DNA of 27,732 nucleotides from SM23-28-2 sp964512285 (lineage in GTDB: Bacteria > Chloroflexota > Dehalococcoidia > SM23-28-2): NCBI GenBank assembly GCA_964512285.1, contig CAZEJO010000025.1, forward strand, positions 1 through 27,732. Reading direction: 5' to 3'. Shown here piece after piece: positions 1-8,241 of this stretch. How positions within the stretch are numbered: position 1 is the stretch's first letter; each line of letters starts with the position of its first letter. Both the position numbers and the translations under genes were made by a program. The notes under the pieces are model-generated. The model had not been told where the DNA came from. It searched no databases and saw nothing but the letters and a program-made list of their open reading frames with translations.

Positions 1-227
1 CGGGGGCGTTGGGCTGGATGCTATCGGCGGAGAGGAAGCGGCCCAGGCGCGGGTCTAGGTAGCGGGCGCGCAGGAAGGTGAAGCCCGTCTCGGCATCGAA
101 CTGCTCGCCCGTGAAGCCGAAGACGCTGCTCGCGCCGGAGCTGGCGCGCAGCTCGCCGAAGACGTCGTAGTCGGCTGTGCCGGTGAGAGAGCCGCCGAGG
201 TCGCTGAGGCCGCGGCGGGACGAGTGG
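1..227 (-). pseudogene. RHS/YD-repeat protein, core-domain fragment (runs off the window edge)
   Basis: The minus strand reads through an RHS-repeat-associated core with no stop. Visible motifs are GLSDLGGSLTGTADYDVFGE, FGFTGEQFDAETGF and LRARYLDPRLGRFLSADS, which are hallmark RHS core sequences. RHS proteins are large YD-repeat shells that usually encase a variable C-terminal toxin. Only the end of the core lies here, and the toxin tip would be beyond position 1. The thousands of bases of upstream repeats that a full RHS gene needs are absent: the frame stays open only to an in-frame stop near position 300, without a recognisable start or further YD repeats. It is therefore most likely a displaced or truncated copy. 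Family identity is certain from the motifs; non-functionality is inferred from the missing 5' part. Confidence 0.8.
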
Positions 228-255
228 ACACGATCATCTCGTCGTGTGCCCCCAA

Positions 256-951
256 CTGCGGCCAGACCTAGCGACTGAAACGGAACCGCGTCAACCTAAG
301 ACTGGGTACAGTGTCCAATGCCTGGAACAGCGCCCCTGGGGACAACTGCACTCGTCTGAGCGCTTTCAGCTCTGGTGTTGAACCAGGTGCGTTCGACCCG
401 GAGGAGGGAACGGCCACCGCCTTCCGACGAGGCAAGGTTGGTGCGGCGGATGGTGGAGCTGGCGCTGGGGTACCGGCCGCCGGCGCCGGAGACGGTACTG
501 CCGTGGATAGGGAACATGGCTCTATCACAGCAGATGGTGCCTGTACGAGTCACATAGAAGGTAGCCTCGTCTGCAGTGGCACGTGCCAAGTTGCCAAGCT
601 GCTTCAACAGGCGCTCTAGAGGAAATTCAGAACTTGACCCTTCATGGGGTTGCAACAGATGAATGGTTATGCTATACCCAGCATAACGTCGACCGACATG
701 GGGGGTGCGGGTCCATCGTCGTGCCGGTAGCGATCTCCGTCCCCTTGATCGTTCGCAGAAGGAGGTGGCCGAACATAACTTTTTCCGGTGGTAATGCCAG
801 CCCGCGGTTAGTCCCTTCTACTCGCAGGCAAAGGCAAGCACACGCCGCACCCTCAGCTCCGTGATGAGAAATGAACGACATATCCCATCAGGGAGCACGG
901 GATGCCCAACACTTTCGGGCTTACGTTCTTGACTGAGGAGGGCAAGGAGAC
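256..951. other. about 700 bases with no supportable gene
   Basis: Short open frames exist on both strands (for example minus 296-655 and plus 311-619), but they overlap each other, have low-complexity Ala/Pro/Gly-rich translations, lack ribosome binding sites and match no family I recognise. The stretch lies between an RHS fragment and the duplicated surface-protein genes and is probably degraded accessory DNA. It must contain the promoter of the gene starting at 952, but I could not pick a convincing -35/-10 pair. Confidence 0.5.
918..951 (+). repeat. duplicated 34-bp leader, copy 1
   Basis: The 34 bases before the start codon at 952 are identical to those before the start at 2319. They include the ribosome binding region (GAGGAGGGCAAGGAG) ending two bases before ATG. 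The duplication that produced the two surface genes therefore included their translation-initiation leader. Confidence 0.85.
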
Positions 952-2244
952 ATGTACGAGAGAACAATAAGGAAGGCTTATCTGGGCACGCTGCTGAGCC
1001 TGGCGGTGGTGTTATTGGTCCTGGCCTCGATGGCATCGTCAGCACCGGCGCTGGCTACGACCACCCAGCTCACAGTTACGAAGTACGATCCTTATGGCGC
1101 TGTCATCAGTAGTCAGACCGTAACCTACCAGTGGATGGAAACTAACCTGCCGGTACAGGGTGACGGCGTAACCTCTTACTACTGCCAGGGGCCTACTTTC
1201 GACAACACCAATTTCGATACCGTCTGGAACCCTGAAGAGGACGTTAACGTGGACAGCCGGTTCTATGGGGCAGCCAAAGGGACCGACGTCAAAGACCTAG
1301 CCAACCTCGTCGGCGGGGCTGCACCTGGCGATACAATAGAAATTGAAGCATCCGACGGCTTCTCCAAGTGGTTTGACTGGGAAACCATCTACAATCCCGC
1401 AGCTCGCCAGGGCAAGCTGGTCGTCGCGTGGTACAACAACGACTTTGGCGGCTATGTACCGTCATATAGTACCGGCATGCGACTTCTCTTCTTCGCCGAC
1501 GACAGTACCAGTCCTTGGGGCTGGCACGCCTTCGGGGACTGGGATATGCACGAGACCATGCCGGAGGCACGGTGGCACTACTATTCTGGAACTTGGCCTT
1601 CCTCGAGCGGGCTTTCCGTGCAGGTTGTCTACAATATAGGCATCTACCAGCCTAACCTGATTTCAACCGACGCCGCTGGGAATGCGAGGGAAATCTTCAC
1701 CCCCGGTGAAACCGTGTACGTCAAGGGTCTTGGTATGGCCGAGAATAGTAGTTACAGTCTGTGGATTCAGCCTGAGCCTGTGTCCAACAATAAGATAACT
1801 ATTGTTGATGGCGAAGATCCTATACCGCCCTCAGCGTATGTCCTGAGTTCAGCCGATGACCCCTCTGGCGTTCAGGAGACGGTTGTCACGGATGACAATG
1901 GCGATTTCGGTCCTGTCGCGATCTGGACCGTTGACTCATTGCCCGCCGTTGAGAAATACGACATCGTCACCGATAGTCAGACCTCTGGAACGGTGGGAGA
2001 GTATGACGTCTATACCGCCGGCAGCGCTTCTCCCGAAGACTTCATCGATTCTCCCGGCTTCCAGGGCTTCGCCGTCAGATCGACCGTCGGCGGGATAGTA
2101 GAGCTAGAACGCGACCCGTCCCCTCTGTCCGCTCACCAGCCTGGTTCCTCGGCCCCCAATTACGTCCTTCTGGCTGGAGGGGCAGCGGCGGCCCTGCTCG
2201 CCCTCACCGCTGGGGGCTGGTATGCCAAGAGGAGGTTGTCATAG
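952..2244 (+). CDS. exported SUOX-like surface protein with C-terminal membrane anchor (paralogue A)
   Basis: 430 aa. A signal peptide (basic n-region, hydrophobic core, APALA cleavage region near residue 35) is followed by a SUOX-like domain at about residues 38-230. Marker motifs are GTDVKDLANLVGGAAPGD (matching GVxLxDLLxxxG of the Oxidored_molyb fold), a YSTGMRLLFF strand and a terminal VVYNIGIY strand. Residues 235-395 form an Ig-like surface domain (GETVYVKGLGMAENSSYSLW). The C-terminus is a transmembrane helix followed by KRR, so the protein should sit on the outer face of the membrane. Cys78 (YYCQG) lies roughly where SUOX enzymes carry the metal-ligating Cys, but no other cofactor motif is evident and enzymatic function is unproven. 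The start is fixed by a strong Shine-Dalgarno just upstream. It is a tandem paralogue of the next gene. Confidence 0.85.
   Translation: MYERTIRKAYLGTLLSLAVVLLVLASMASSAPALATTTQLTVTKYDPYGAVISSQTVTYQWMETNLPVQGDGVTSYYCQGPTFDNTNFDTVWNPEEDVNVDSRFYGAAKGTDVKDLANLVGGAAPGDTIEIEASDGFSKWFDWETIYNPAARQGKLVVAWYNNDFGGYVPSYSTGMRLLFFADDSTSPWGWHAFGDWDMHETMPEARWHYYSGTWPSSSGLSVQVVYNIGIYQPNLISTDAAGNAREIFTPGETVYVKGLGMAENSSYSLWIQPEPVSNNKITIVDGEDPIPPSAYVLSSADDPSGVQETVVTDDNGDFGPVAIWTVDSLPAVEKYDIVTDSQTSGTVGEYDVYTAGSASPEDFIDSPGFQGFAVRSTVGGIVELERDPSPLSAHQPGSSAPNYVLLAGGAAAALLALTAGGWYAKRRLS
1399..1790 (+). repeat. 392-bp segment identical to 3069-3460
   Basis: By eye the two tandem surface genes match at every base here (offset 1670), whereas flanking coding sequence differs at many sites. 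The last bases of the genes (about 2139-2244 and 3827-3932) are a second identical block, at offset 1688. Patchy identity points to recent gene conversion or recombination. The paralogues are in the same frame across the repeat. Confidence 0.8.
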
Positions 2245-2284
2245 AGCGAAGCGTACCGATTGGCTCCTTCATACGCCCGGTTAA

Positions 2285-2318
2285 GGCTTACGTTCTTGAC
2301 TGAGGAGGGCAAGGAGAC
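2285..2318 (+). repeat. duplicated 34-bp leader, copy 2
   Basis: Second copy of the leader described for 918-951. It carries the same GAGGAGGGCAAGGAG ribosome binding region before ATG 2319. Confidence 0.85.
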
Positions 2319-3932
2319 ATGTACGAGAGAGCAATAAGGAAGGCCTACCTGGGCACGCTGCTGAGCCTGGCGGTGGTGTTCTCGGTCCTGGCCTCGATGG
2401 CAGCGTCAGTACCGGCACTGGCGGCCGCAACTCTGACGATAAGCCCCACCTCCGGGGTAATGAATACGGCAATAACCATTACGGTTACCGGCGGTGGCTT
2501 TGAGCCAAATGCCTCGGGGTATGTCTGGTTTGATACCGACGGTGACAGTACCGTAGACCCGTCTGAACCCCAGCTCTGGGTGACGGTAACCGATAGTGGT
2601 GATATTCCCGCAGGCACCACTCTGGAGACTCCGCTACTGGAGCCTAACAAGAACTACTGGGTGAGGGCCGATATACCCTCTGGGACGCCCGTCGAAGCCA
2701 GCGCAGTGTTCACAACGTCGGCTACGACCACCGGGCTCACGGTTACGAAGTACGATCCTTATGGCGTCGTCATCGGTAGCCCCGAGACCGTAACCTACCA
2801 GTGGATGAAAGATAACCTGCCGGTACAGGGTGACGGCGTAACCCCTTACTACTGCCAGGGGCCTACTTTCGACAACACCAATTTCAACACCGTCTGGAAC
2901 CCTGAAGAGAACGTTAATGTGGACAGCCGGTTCTACGGGGCAGCCAAAGGGACCGACGTCAAAGACCTAGCCAACCTCGTCGGTGGGGCTGCACCGGGCG
3001 ATACGATACGGATCAAAGCATCCGACAACTTCTCCAAGTGGTTTGACTACGAAACCATCTACAATCCTGCAGCTCGCCAGGGCAAGCTGGTCGTCGCGTG
3101 GTACAACAACGACTTTGGCGGCTATGTACCGTCATATAGTACCGGCATGCGACTTCTCTTCTTCGCCGACGACAGTACCAGTCCTTGGGGCTGGCACGCC
3201 TTCGGGGACTGGGATATGCACGAGACCATGCCGGAGGCACGGTGGCACTACTATTCTGGAACTTGGCCTTCCTCGAGCGGGCTTTCCGTGCAGGTTGTCT
3301 ACAATATAGGCATCTACCAGCCTAACCTGATTTCAACCGACGCCGCTGGGAATGCGAGGGAAATCTTCACCCCCGGTGAAACCGTGTACGTCAAGGGTCT
3401 TGGTATGGCCGAGAATAGTAGTTACAGTCTGTGGATTCAGCCTGAGCCTGTGTCCAACAACAAGATAACTATTGTTGATGGCCAAGATCCTATACCGCCC
3501 TCAGCGTATGTCCTGAGTTCAGCCGATGACCCCTCTGACGCTCAGGAGACGGTTGTCACGGATGACAATGGCGATTTCGGCCCTGTCGCGATCTGGACCA
3601 TTGGCTCATTGCCCGCCGTTGAGAAATACGACATCGTCGCCGATAGTCAGGCCTCTGGAACGGTTGGAAGTTATGACGTCTATACCGCCGGCAGCACTTC
3701 TCCCAAAGACTTCATCGATTCTCCTGGCTTCCAGGGCTTCGCTGTTACAGAAGCACCCACCGTTACACCAACACCCGGCAGCGTCGGCGGCATAGCAGTT
3801 CTAAGTTCCGCCCAGTCCGCTCAGCAGCCTGGTTCCTCGGCCCCCAATTACGTCCTTCTGGCTGGAGGGGCAGCGGCGGCCCTGCTCGCCCTCACCGCTG
3901 GGGGCTGGTATGCCAAGAGGAGGTTGTCATGA
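2319..3932 (+). CDS. exported SUOX-like surface protein with extra IPT/TIG-like domain and C-terminal anchor (paralogue B)
   Basis: 537 aa. It has the same layout as the preceding gene: signal peptide (residues 1 to about 36), SUOX-like domain (about 139-330), Ig-like domain (about 335-495) and C-terminal transmembrane helix with KRRLS tail. It differs by an insertion of about 100 residues right after the signal peptide. That insertion begins LTISPTSGVMNTAITITVTG, typical of IPT/TIG-type immunoglobulin-like folds of cell-surface proteins. A short Thr/Pro linker (TEAPTVTPTPGS) precedes the anchor region. Cys179 in YYCQG is the counterpart of Cys78 in paralogue A. Start chosen from the duplicated ribosome binding site. 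Its role on the cell surface is unknown; the fold is assigned from motifs and substrate cannot be inferred. Confidence 0.85.
   Translation: MYERAIRKAYLGTLLSLAVVFSVLASMAASVPALAAATLTISPTSGVMNTAITITVTGGGFEPNASGYVWFDTDGDSTVDPSEPQLWVTVTDSGDIPAGTTLETPLLEPNKNYWVRADIPSGTPVEASAVFTTSATTTGLTVTKYDPYGVVIGSPETVTYQWMKDNLPVQGDGVTPYYCQGPTFDNTNFNTVWNPEENVNVDSRFYGAAKGTDVKDLANLVGGAAPGDTIRIKASDNFSKWFDYETIYNPAARQGKLVVAWYNNDFGGYVPSYSTGMRLLFFADDSTSPWGWHAFGDWDMHETMPEARWHYYSGTWPSSSGLSVQVVYNIGIYQPNLISTDAAGNAREIFTPGETVYVKGLGMAENSSYSLWIQPEPVSNNKITIVDGQDPIPPSAYVLSSADDPSDAQETVVTDDNGDFGPVAIWTIGSLPAVEKYDIVADSQASGTVGSYDVYTAGSTSPKDFIDSPGFQGFAVTEAPTVTPTPGSVGGIAVLSSAQSAQQPGSSAPNYVLLAGGAAAALLALTAGGWYAKRRLS
3069..3460 (+). repeat. 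392-bp segment identical to 1399-1790
   Basis: Second copy of the identical block shared by the two tandem paralogues. It covers the C-terminal half of the SUOX-like domain and the start of the Ig-like domain. Confidence 0.8.
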
Positions 3933-4001
3933 AGCGAAGTACGGGAAGGTCAACATCGTAGTCTGGAACAGGGCGTATCTCTGGTGGAAGCAGGTGCAAC
4001 A

Positions 4002-5267
4002 ATGATGAGACGAATAATTGTTTTCGCGCTCAGCATCGCTCTTGTGCTCCTAGTGGCATCGCCGAATACCGCTACGGCCGCCGACCCGACGACGTCGGTC
4101 ACCATAATCAAGTTTGCTGCGGACGGCACGACCATCCTTGATCAGACTACTGTGACTTGGGAATGGATGCGAGACAACCTTCCTGTGCAGGGTGATGGTA
4201 CGACTCACTACTATCATCAAGGCCCGACCTTCGACGATTCCACGCTAGAGACGCTTTGGGACCCCGGCGAAACGGTCAACATAGACAGCCGTGACTATGG
4301 TGCCGCCATGGGAACCGATGTGAAGGACCTGTGTAACCTCGTTGGCGGAGCCTCACCGGGCGATACGATCAAGATCAAGGCTTCCGACAACTTCAGTAAG
4401 TGGTTCGACTATGAAGATGTTTACGCTCCTGAGCCTGAGCAAGGCAAGATGGTAGTCACTTGGTACACCGCTGACACCGGGGACGGTGTTGGTGGTTACG
4501 TGCCGGACTATGCTACCGGCATGCGCCTGATCTTCTTCGCCGACAACAGCACCAATCCGTGGGGCTGGCATGTCTTCGGGGACTGGGACATGCATGAGAC
4601 TCTGGCCGAGTCCCGCTGGCACTACTACTACGATGGGAAGTACTGGCCTTCCTCAAGTGGACTGTCGGTCAAATGGGTCAATTACATTGAGATATATAGC
4701 GCGGCTGGCAGCACGCCCACGCCCACGCCCAAACCTACGCCCACGCCCAAACCCACGCCCACGCCCACGCCCACGCCCAAACCTACGCCCACGCCCAAAG
4801 CTACGCCCACGCCAACGCCCAAACCAACGCTCACGCCCACGCCCAAATCAACGCCCATGCCTACATTCACCCCTACTTCGGGCGGAGGGAGGGCCAGTAG
4901 CTCCCTTACCGCCAGGGCTAACGTAACCCTGAGGTCTATAGGTATAGCCTTGGATCGCGGCTCAATAGACTTTGGTGACGTAGAGCCTGGGCAGAACTCG
5001 GCTGTCGAGCCGGTTGACGTCACCAATGCAGGTAGTGCGAACATCAACGTTACCCTGGAGGTTGCCGGTGAGAATGCTGCCGCCCAGAGGTTCTATGAGC
5101 AGTCCCTATATGTGAACAACGACCTCTATGGTATCGATGACGTGATTGCCAGCATCCTGACAGGCGGTTCACAGAGTGTTGACACACAGCTCAAGGTTCC
5201 GGCGTCGTGGAATGGAACTGGGGAACAACGGGCGACGTTCACCTTCTGGGCAACGGCCTCCGATTGA
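4002..5267 (+). CDS. exported SUOX-like protein with Pro/Thr linker and beta-sandwich domain (paralogue C)
   Basis: 421 aa from ATG 4002. This start is preferred because AGGTG lies about five bases upstream and the protein then begins with a clean signal peptide (MMRRIIVFALSIAL, ending near NTATAA). A GTG at 3984 is in frame but lacks a good ribosome binding site. Residues about 30-230 are the SUOX-like domain (GTDVKDLCNLVGGASPGD; WVNYIEIY). The position that is Cys in paralogues A and B is His72 here (YYHQG). Residues about 237-290 are a Thr-Pro-Lys-rich linker, and about 295-421 a beta-sandwich domain (SIDFGDVEPGQNSAVEPVDV). Unlike its neighbours it has no C-terminal membrane helix and stops right after the repeat shared with the next gene. 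It may be secreted, or held by other means. Confidence 0.83.
   Translation: MMRRIIVFALSIALVLLVASPNTATAADPTTSVTIIKFAADGTTILDQTTVTWEWMRDNLPVQGDGTTHYYHQGPTFDDSTLETLWDPGETVNIDSRDYGAAMGTDVKDLCNLVGGASPGDTIKIKASDNFSKWFDYEDVYAPEPEQGKMVVTWYTADTGDGVGGYVPDYATGMRLIFFADNSTNPWGWHVFGDWDMHETLAESRWHYYYDGKYWPSSSGLSVKWVNYIEIYSAAGSTPTPTPKPTPTPKPTPTPTPTPKPTPTPKATPTPTPKPTLTPTPKSTPMPTFTPTSGGGRASSSLTARANVTLRSIGIALDRGSIDFGDVEPGQNSAVEPVDVTNAGSANINVTLEVAGENAAAQRFYEQSLYVNNDLYGIDDVIASILTGGSQSVDTQLKVPASWNGTGEQRATFTFWATASD
4713..4868 (+). repeat. hexanucleotide-based low-complexity tract encoding a TPTPKP linker
   Basis: Imperfect tandem copies of ACGCCC/CCCAAA units encode a (TP)n(KP) linker inside paralogue C. Such tracts serve as extended wall-spanning or inter-domain spacers and are prone to length change by slippage. 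Unit changes here are multiples of six bases, so length changes would keep the frame. Confidence 0.85.
4889..5257 (+). repeat. 369-bp perfect direct repeat, copy 1 (identical to 6501-6869)
   Basis: Every base matches the copy 1612 bp downstream; identity begins and ends abruptly. It encodes the beta-sandwich domain at the C-terminus of paralogue C. Both copies are read in the same frame. Confidence 0.9.
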
Positions 5268-5307
5268 GCTTGACTCCTAACCGGCGGTGGGAAGCGCTTG
5301 GGAACCA

Positions 5308-7329
5308 ATGAAAAAGCATGCGTGTCAATGCATAGTAACTGTGGCTGTAATCAGCCTGGTCATCGTGACGCTGCTGGTTCGTGCACCGATGGCGACGTGT
5401 GGGCAGCCATCAGAGGTAGTGCCACTCTGGGGGCCCTATCTCACCGGCGTCAGTGAAACCGGCATCTCGGTGAACTGGAAAACGGAAGGGGAGACTTGGG
5501 GATCGGTAGAGTATGCCTCGGAAGCTTTTTACAGTGCAAACAGCACCTACAGCAGTTCGGTCCCTGATTCCGTCAAGGAATTGCACCAGGTCATGCTGAC
5601 AGGGCTCCAGGCCAACACGACCTATCATTACCGCGTACGTGCTGGTGAGGATTACACCGCTGACCACACATTCACTACCCTGGGCGCCGACCGCTTTACT
5701 TTCGTGGTGTATGGCGATACCCGTGAGCAAGCCCCCATGTTTACGCAACTGGAGAGGCACAAGCTGGTGGCTGACCGCATAGCTGAAGAAGAGGATGTCT
5801 CATTCGTTATTCACACCGGAGATCTTGTCTGCGATGGCGATGACCTCGAAGAGTGGGGGCGTTTCTTCGAAGCGGGCCGGCGAATGCTGGATGGGATACC
5901 CATCTTTCCGGTAGCCGGCAACCACGAGAATTACTCTCCCAACTACTATGAGATATTCGGTGTACCGCAATGGTATTCCTTTGACAGCGCCAATGCCCAT
6001 TTTTCCATGCTGGACAGTAATGATGGAGCCGACCTAGACGTGGAAGCAGCGTGGTTGGCTAATGATCTATCCGGAGATGCTGACTGGAAACTCGCCGTCT
6101 GTCACCACCCGCTCTATACCTCGGATAGGAACCACTGGGGTGGTGACCCAGACCTCAGAGACCACTGGGAACAGGTGTTTATGGAAAACGGGGTGAACGC
6201 GGTCTTTAGTGCCCATATGCACGCGTACGAAAGATACTGGGAAAACGGCATCCATTACGTGGTTCTGGGGATTGGAGGCGCACCTAGTTACGAGCTAGCC
6301 GATGAGAAGATCGACGGTTATCGCAACAGTCTTGAGCATACCCTCGGCTACGCCAGAATTACCATTGATGGCGATGAGGCTTCTATGGAAGTAATCAAGG
6401 TCGCTGACTTGTCAGTCGATAACCGGGAAGTCATCAATGTCTATCCGCCAGGTACCGTTTTTGAGACGGTAAGACTGTCGGCTGAGGGCTCAGACGGAGA
6501 GAGGGCCAGTAGCTCCCTTACCGCCAGGGCTAACGTAACCCTGAGGTCTATAGGTATAGCCTTGGATCGCGGCTCAATAGACTTTGGTGACGTAGAGCCT
6601 GGGCAGAACTCGGCTGTCGAGCCGGTTGACGTCACCAATGCAGGTAGTGCGAACATCAACGTTACCCTGGAGGTTGCCGGTGAGAATGCTGCCGCCCAGA
6701 GGTTCTATGAGCAGTCCCTATATGTGAACAACGACCTCTATGGTATCGATGACGTGATTGCCAGCATCCTGACAGGCGGTTCACAGAGTGTTGACACACA
6801 GCTCAAGGTTCCGGCGTCGTGGAATGGAACTGGGGAACAACGGGCGACGTTCACCTTCTGGGCAACGGCGGCACAGGCCGCTAGCGGTTTCTCGGTGGCT
6901 CCAGCCAAGTTGGAAGTAACCGTTGCTGAAGGCGACAGCAGCCTCGCTTATGTCTATATTACCTCATATTTCAGTGGCGATCTCATCATCGCTACGGAAG
7001 GAATCCCTTTTCGCGTCGGTCCTGAGAGCATAGCGGTCAACAGTACAGACCGTGACCGCAAAGTGGAACTGTCGATCTATGGGAACCCTTCCACAGAAGG
7101 AGGTGAGTACCCCGGCAAGTTGACCTTCCTTGCCTACGCTGGCAATGATGTTGCCTATGGCATTAAGGTGGATATCCTCATCACACAAATCGGCGGTGAG
7201 GGCTCCTCAAAGGGGTTCATTGACCAGCTTACCGGACGGGATTCCGTCGCTATCGCCATATCGGTGGTGGCAGCACTCGCAACACTTCTTGTTGGTATCT
7301 TGATCGGTCGAAGATCGAGAAGAACGTAA
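5308..7329 (+). CDS. exported, membrane-anchored calcineurin-like metallophosphoesterase
   Basis: 673 aa from ATG 5308; a GTG at 5287 is in frame but ATG gives a proper signal peptide (MKKHACQCIVTVAVISLVIV). About residues 36-126 form a fibronectin-III/purple-acid-phosphatase N-terminal-like domain. About 128-365 form the dimetal phosphoesterase, with GDTR (136), GDLV (171), GNHE (204), HHPLY (266) and AHMHAYER (302-309), so all metal-binding motifs are present. Residues about 398-520 are the beta-sandwich domain shared exactly with the preceding gene. A second beta domain and a C-terminal helix (about 643-668) with RRSRRT tail follow. The predicted product is a surface phosphatase or phosphodiesterase acting outside the cell; the substrate is unknown. 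It lies 40 bases after paralogue C and is probably co-transcribed with the SUOX-like genes. Confidence 0.88.
   Translation: MKKHACQCIVTVAVISLVIVTLLVRAPMATCGQPSEVVPLWGPYLTGVSETGISVNWKTEGETWGSVEYASEAFYSANSTYSSSVPDSVKELHQVMLTGLQANTTYHYRVRAGEDYTADHTFTTLGADRFTFVVYGDTREQAPMFTQLERHKLVADRIAEEEDVSFVIHTGDLVCDGDDLEEWGRFFEAGRRMLDGIPIFPVAGNHENYSPNYYEIFGVPQWYSFDSANAHFSMLDSNDGADLDVEAAWLANDLSGDADWKLAVCHHPLYTSDRNHWGGDPDLRDHWEQVFMENGVNAVFSAHMHAYERYWENGIHYVVLGIGGAPSYELADEKIDGYRNSLEHTLGYARITIDGDEASMEVIKVADLSVDNREVINVYPPGTVFETVRLSAEGSDGERASSSLTARANVTLRSIGIALDRGSIDFGDVEPGQNSAVEPVDVTNAGSANINVTLEVAGENAAAQRFYEQSLYVNNDLYGIDDVIASILTGGSQSVDTQLKVPASWNGTGEQRATFTFWATAAQAASGFSVAPAKLEVTVAEGDSSLAYVYITSYFSGDLIIATEGIPFRVGPESIAVNSTDRDRKVELSIYGNPSTEGGEYPGKLTFLAYAGNDVAYGIKVDILITQIGGEGSSKGFIDQLTGRDSVAIAISVVAALATLLVGILIGRRSRRT
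6501..6869 (+). repeat. 369-bp perfect direct repeat, copy 2
   Basis: Copy inside the phosphoesterase gene, identical to 4889-5257. It encodes the same beta-sandwich domain but here continues into further domains and a membrane anchor. Confidence 0.9.
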
Positions 7330-7371
7330 GTTGAGTATATGCTCCGTGTCTTGCTTCGAAGGAGTATGGGT

Positions 7372-8241
7372 GTGACAAAAAGGGCGCTGTCAGGGATTCT
7401 GTGTATTGCCATCGTGCTGTCGGTTCTTGTTGCACAGCTCTCCCTGGTTTCCACGGTGTTGGCGGCCGGAGCCACTACTTCAGTACATCTGGTGAAATAC
7501 GATGCTGACGGAGTAACCGTGTTAGCGGAGAAGACGGTTGATTACAAATGGATGGAGCAGAACCTCAAGGTCTATGGGGATGGGAAAACTCACTATTACC
7601 ATCAAGGTCCCATATTTGAGGGTGACCTGTGGGACCCAGGCGAAGTCAATAACCTCAAAGACAAAGGGGCGGTGAAAGGCACTTCGGTTAAGGACCTTGT
7701 CGACCAGATAGGTGGAATGGCTGCCGGGGATGAAGTGATGCTTATCGCAGTTGACAAATGGCATGCAGAGTTTGCTTACACCAATATCTATGAGCCTTTG
7801 GACATACAAGGCCAGATAGCTCTCTGCTGGTTCAACGGAGAGGATGCTCTGGAAGGGGAACGTTATGGGTCGGGTTACCCCGCGAATAACGCCTACCGCA
7901 CTGCTCTGCAAATAGTGTTCATGGCGAATACTACCAATAGCGAAGGCAAGTATGTCTTCGGCAACAGCGATATGAAAGTAGCTCTGCCTCAAGAGAAGTA
8001 CCAGCACTTCTTCGAAGGGCAGTATCCCAGCACCAATGGACTGTCCGGCAAGTGGATTACAGAGATTAGAGTATACAGCAGCGGAATTCCTGCCGGATTG
8101 AAGCTTGAATTGAAAGACCAGTCTTCTTCCGCAGAATCGGAAGGCGCAATGCCCTGGATACCGATTGCTTCAGGACTGGTTGGGGGATTATTGATAGTAT
8201 TGATTGGCTCGTCTCTTTATATTTGGAAAGGACAAAGATGA
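7372..8241 (+). CDS. exported SUOX-like protein with C-terminal membrane helix (paralogue E)
   Basis: 289 aa from GTG 7372, chosen because GAAGGAG lies seven bases upstream; the upstream ATG 7339 has no good site and ATG 7366 is too close to the Shine-Dalgarno. The signal peptide ends near VSTVLAAG. The SUOX-like domain (about residues 35-245) keeps the family landmarks: YKWMEQNL, YYHQGPIF (His where A and B have Cys), GTSVKDLVDQIGG and WITEIRVYSSG. The C-terminus is a transmembrane helix followed by KGQR. The stop overlaps the next start (ATGA at 8238), so the two are translationally coupled. The sequence is more divergent than A-C, so it is an older branch of the array. Confidence 0.82.
   Translation: MTKRALSGILCIAIVLSVLVAQLSLVSTVLAAGATTSVHLVKYDADGVTVLAEKTVDYKWMEQNLKVYGDGKTHYYHQGPIFEGDLWDPGEVNNLKDKGAVKGTSVKDLVDQIGGMAAGDEVMLIAVDKWHAEFAYTNIYEPLDIQGQIALCWFNGEDALEGERYGSGYPANNAYRTALQIVFMANTTNSEGKYVFGNSDMKVALPQEKYQHFFEGQYPSTNGLSGKWITEIRVYSSGIPAGLKLELKDQSSSAESEGAMPWIPIASGLVGGLLIVLIGSSLYIWKGQR

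Noticed and set aside
296..655. 119-codon minus-strand frame and the overlapping plus-strand frame 311-619
   Set aside because: They occupy the same DNA with compositionally biased translations, lack ribosome binding sites and show no recognisable domain.
4713..4868. Possible CRISPR-like or tandem array from repeated CCCACG units
   Set aside because: The units are short, without spacers, and lie in frame inside a gene; it encodes a Thr/Pro linker.
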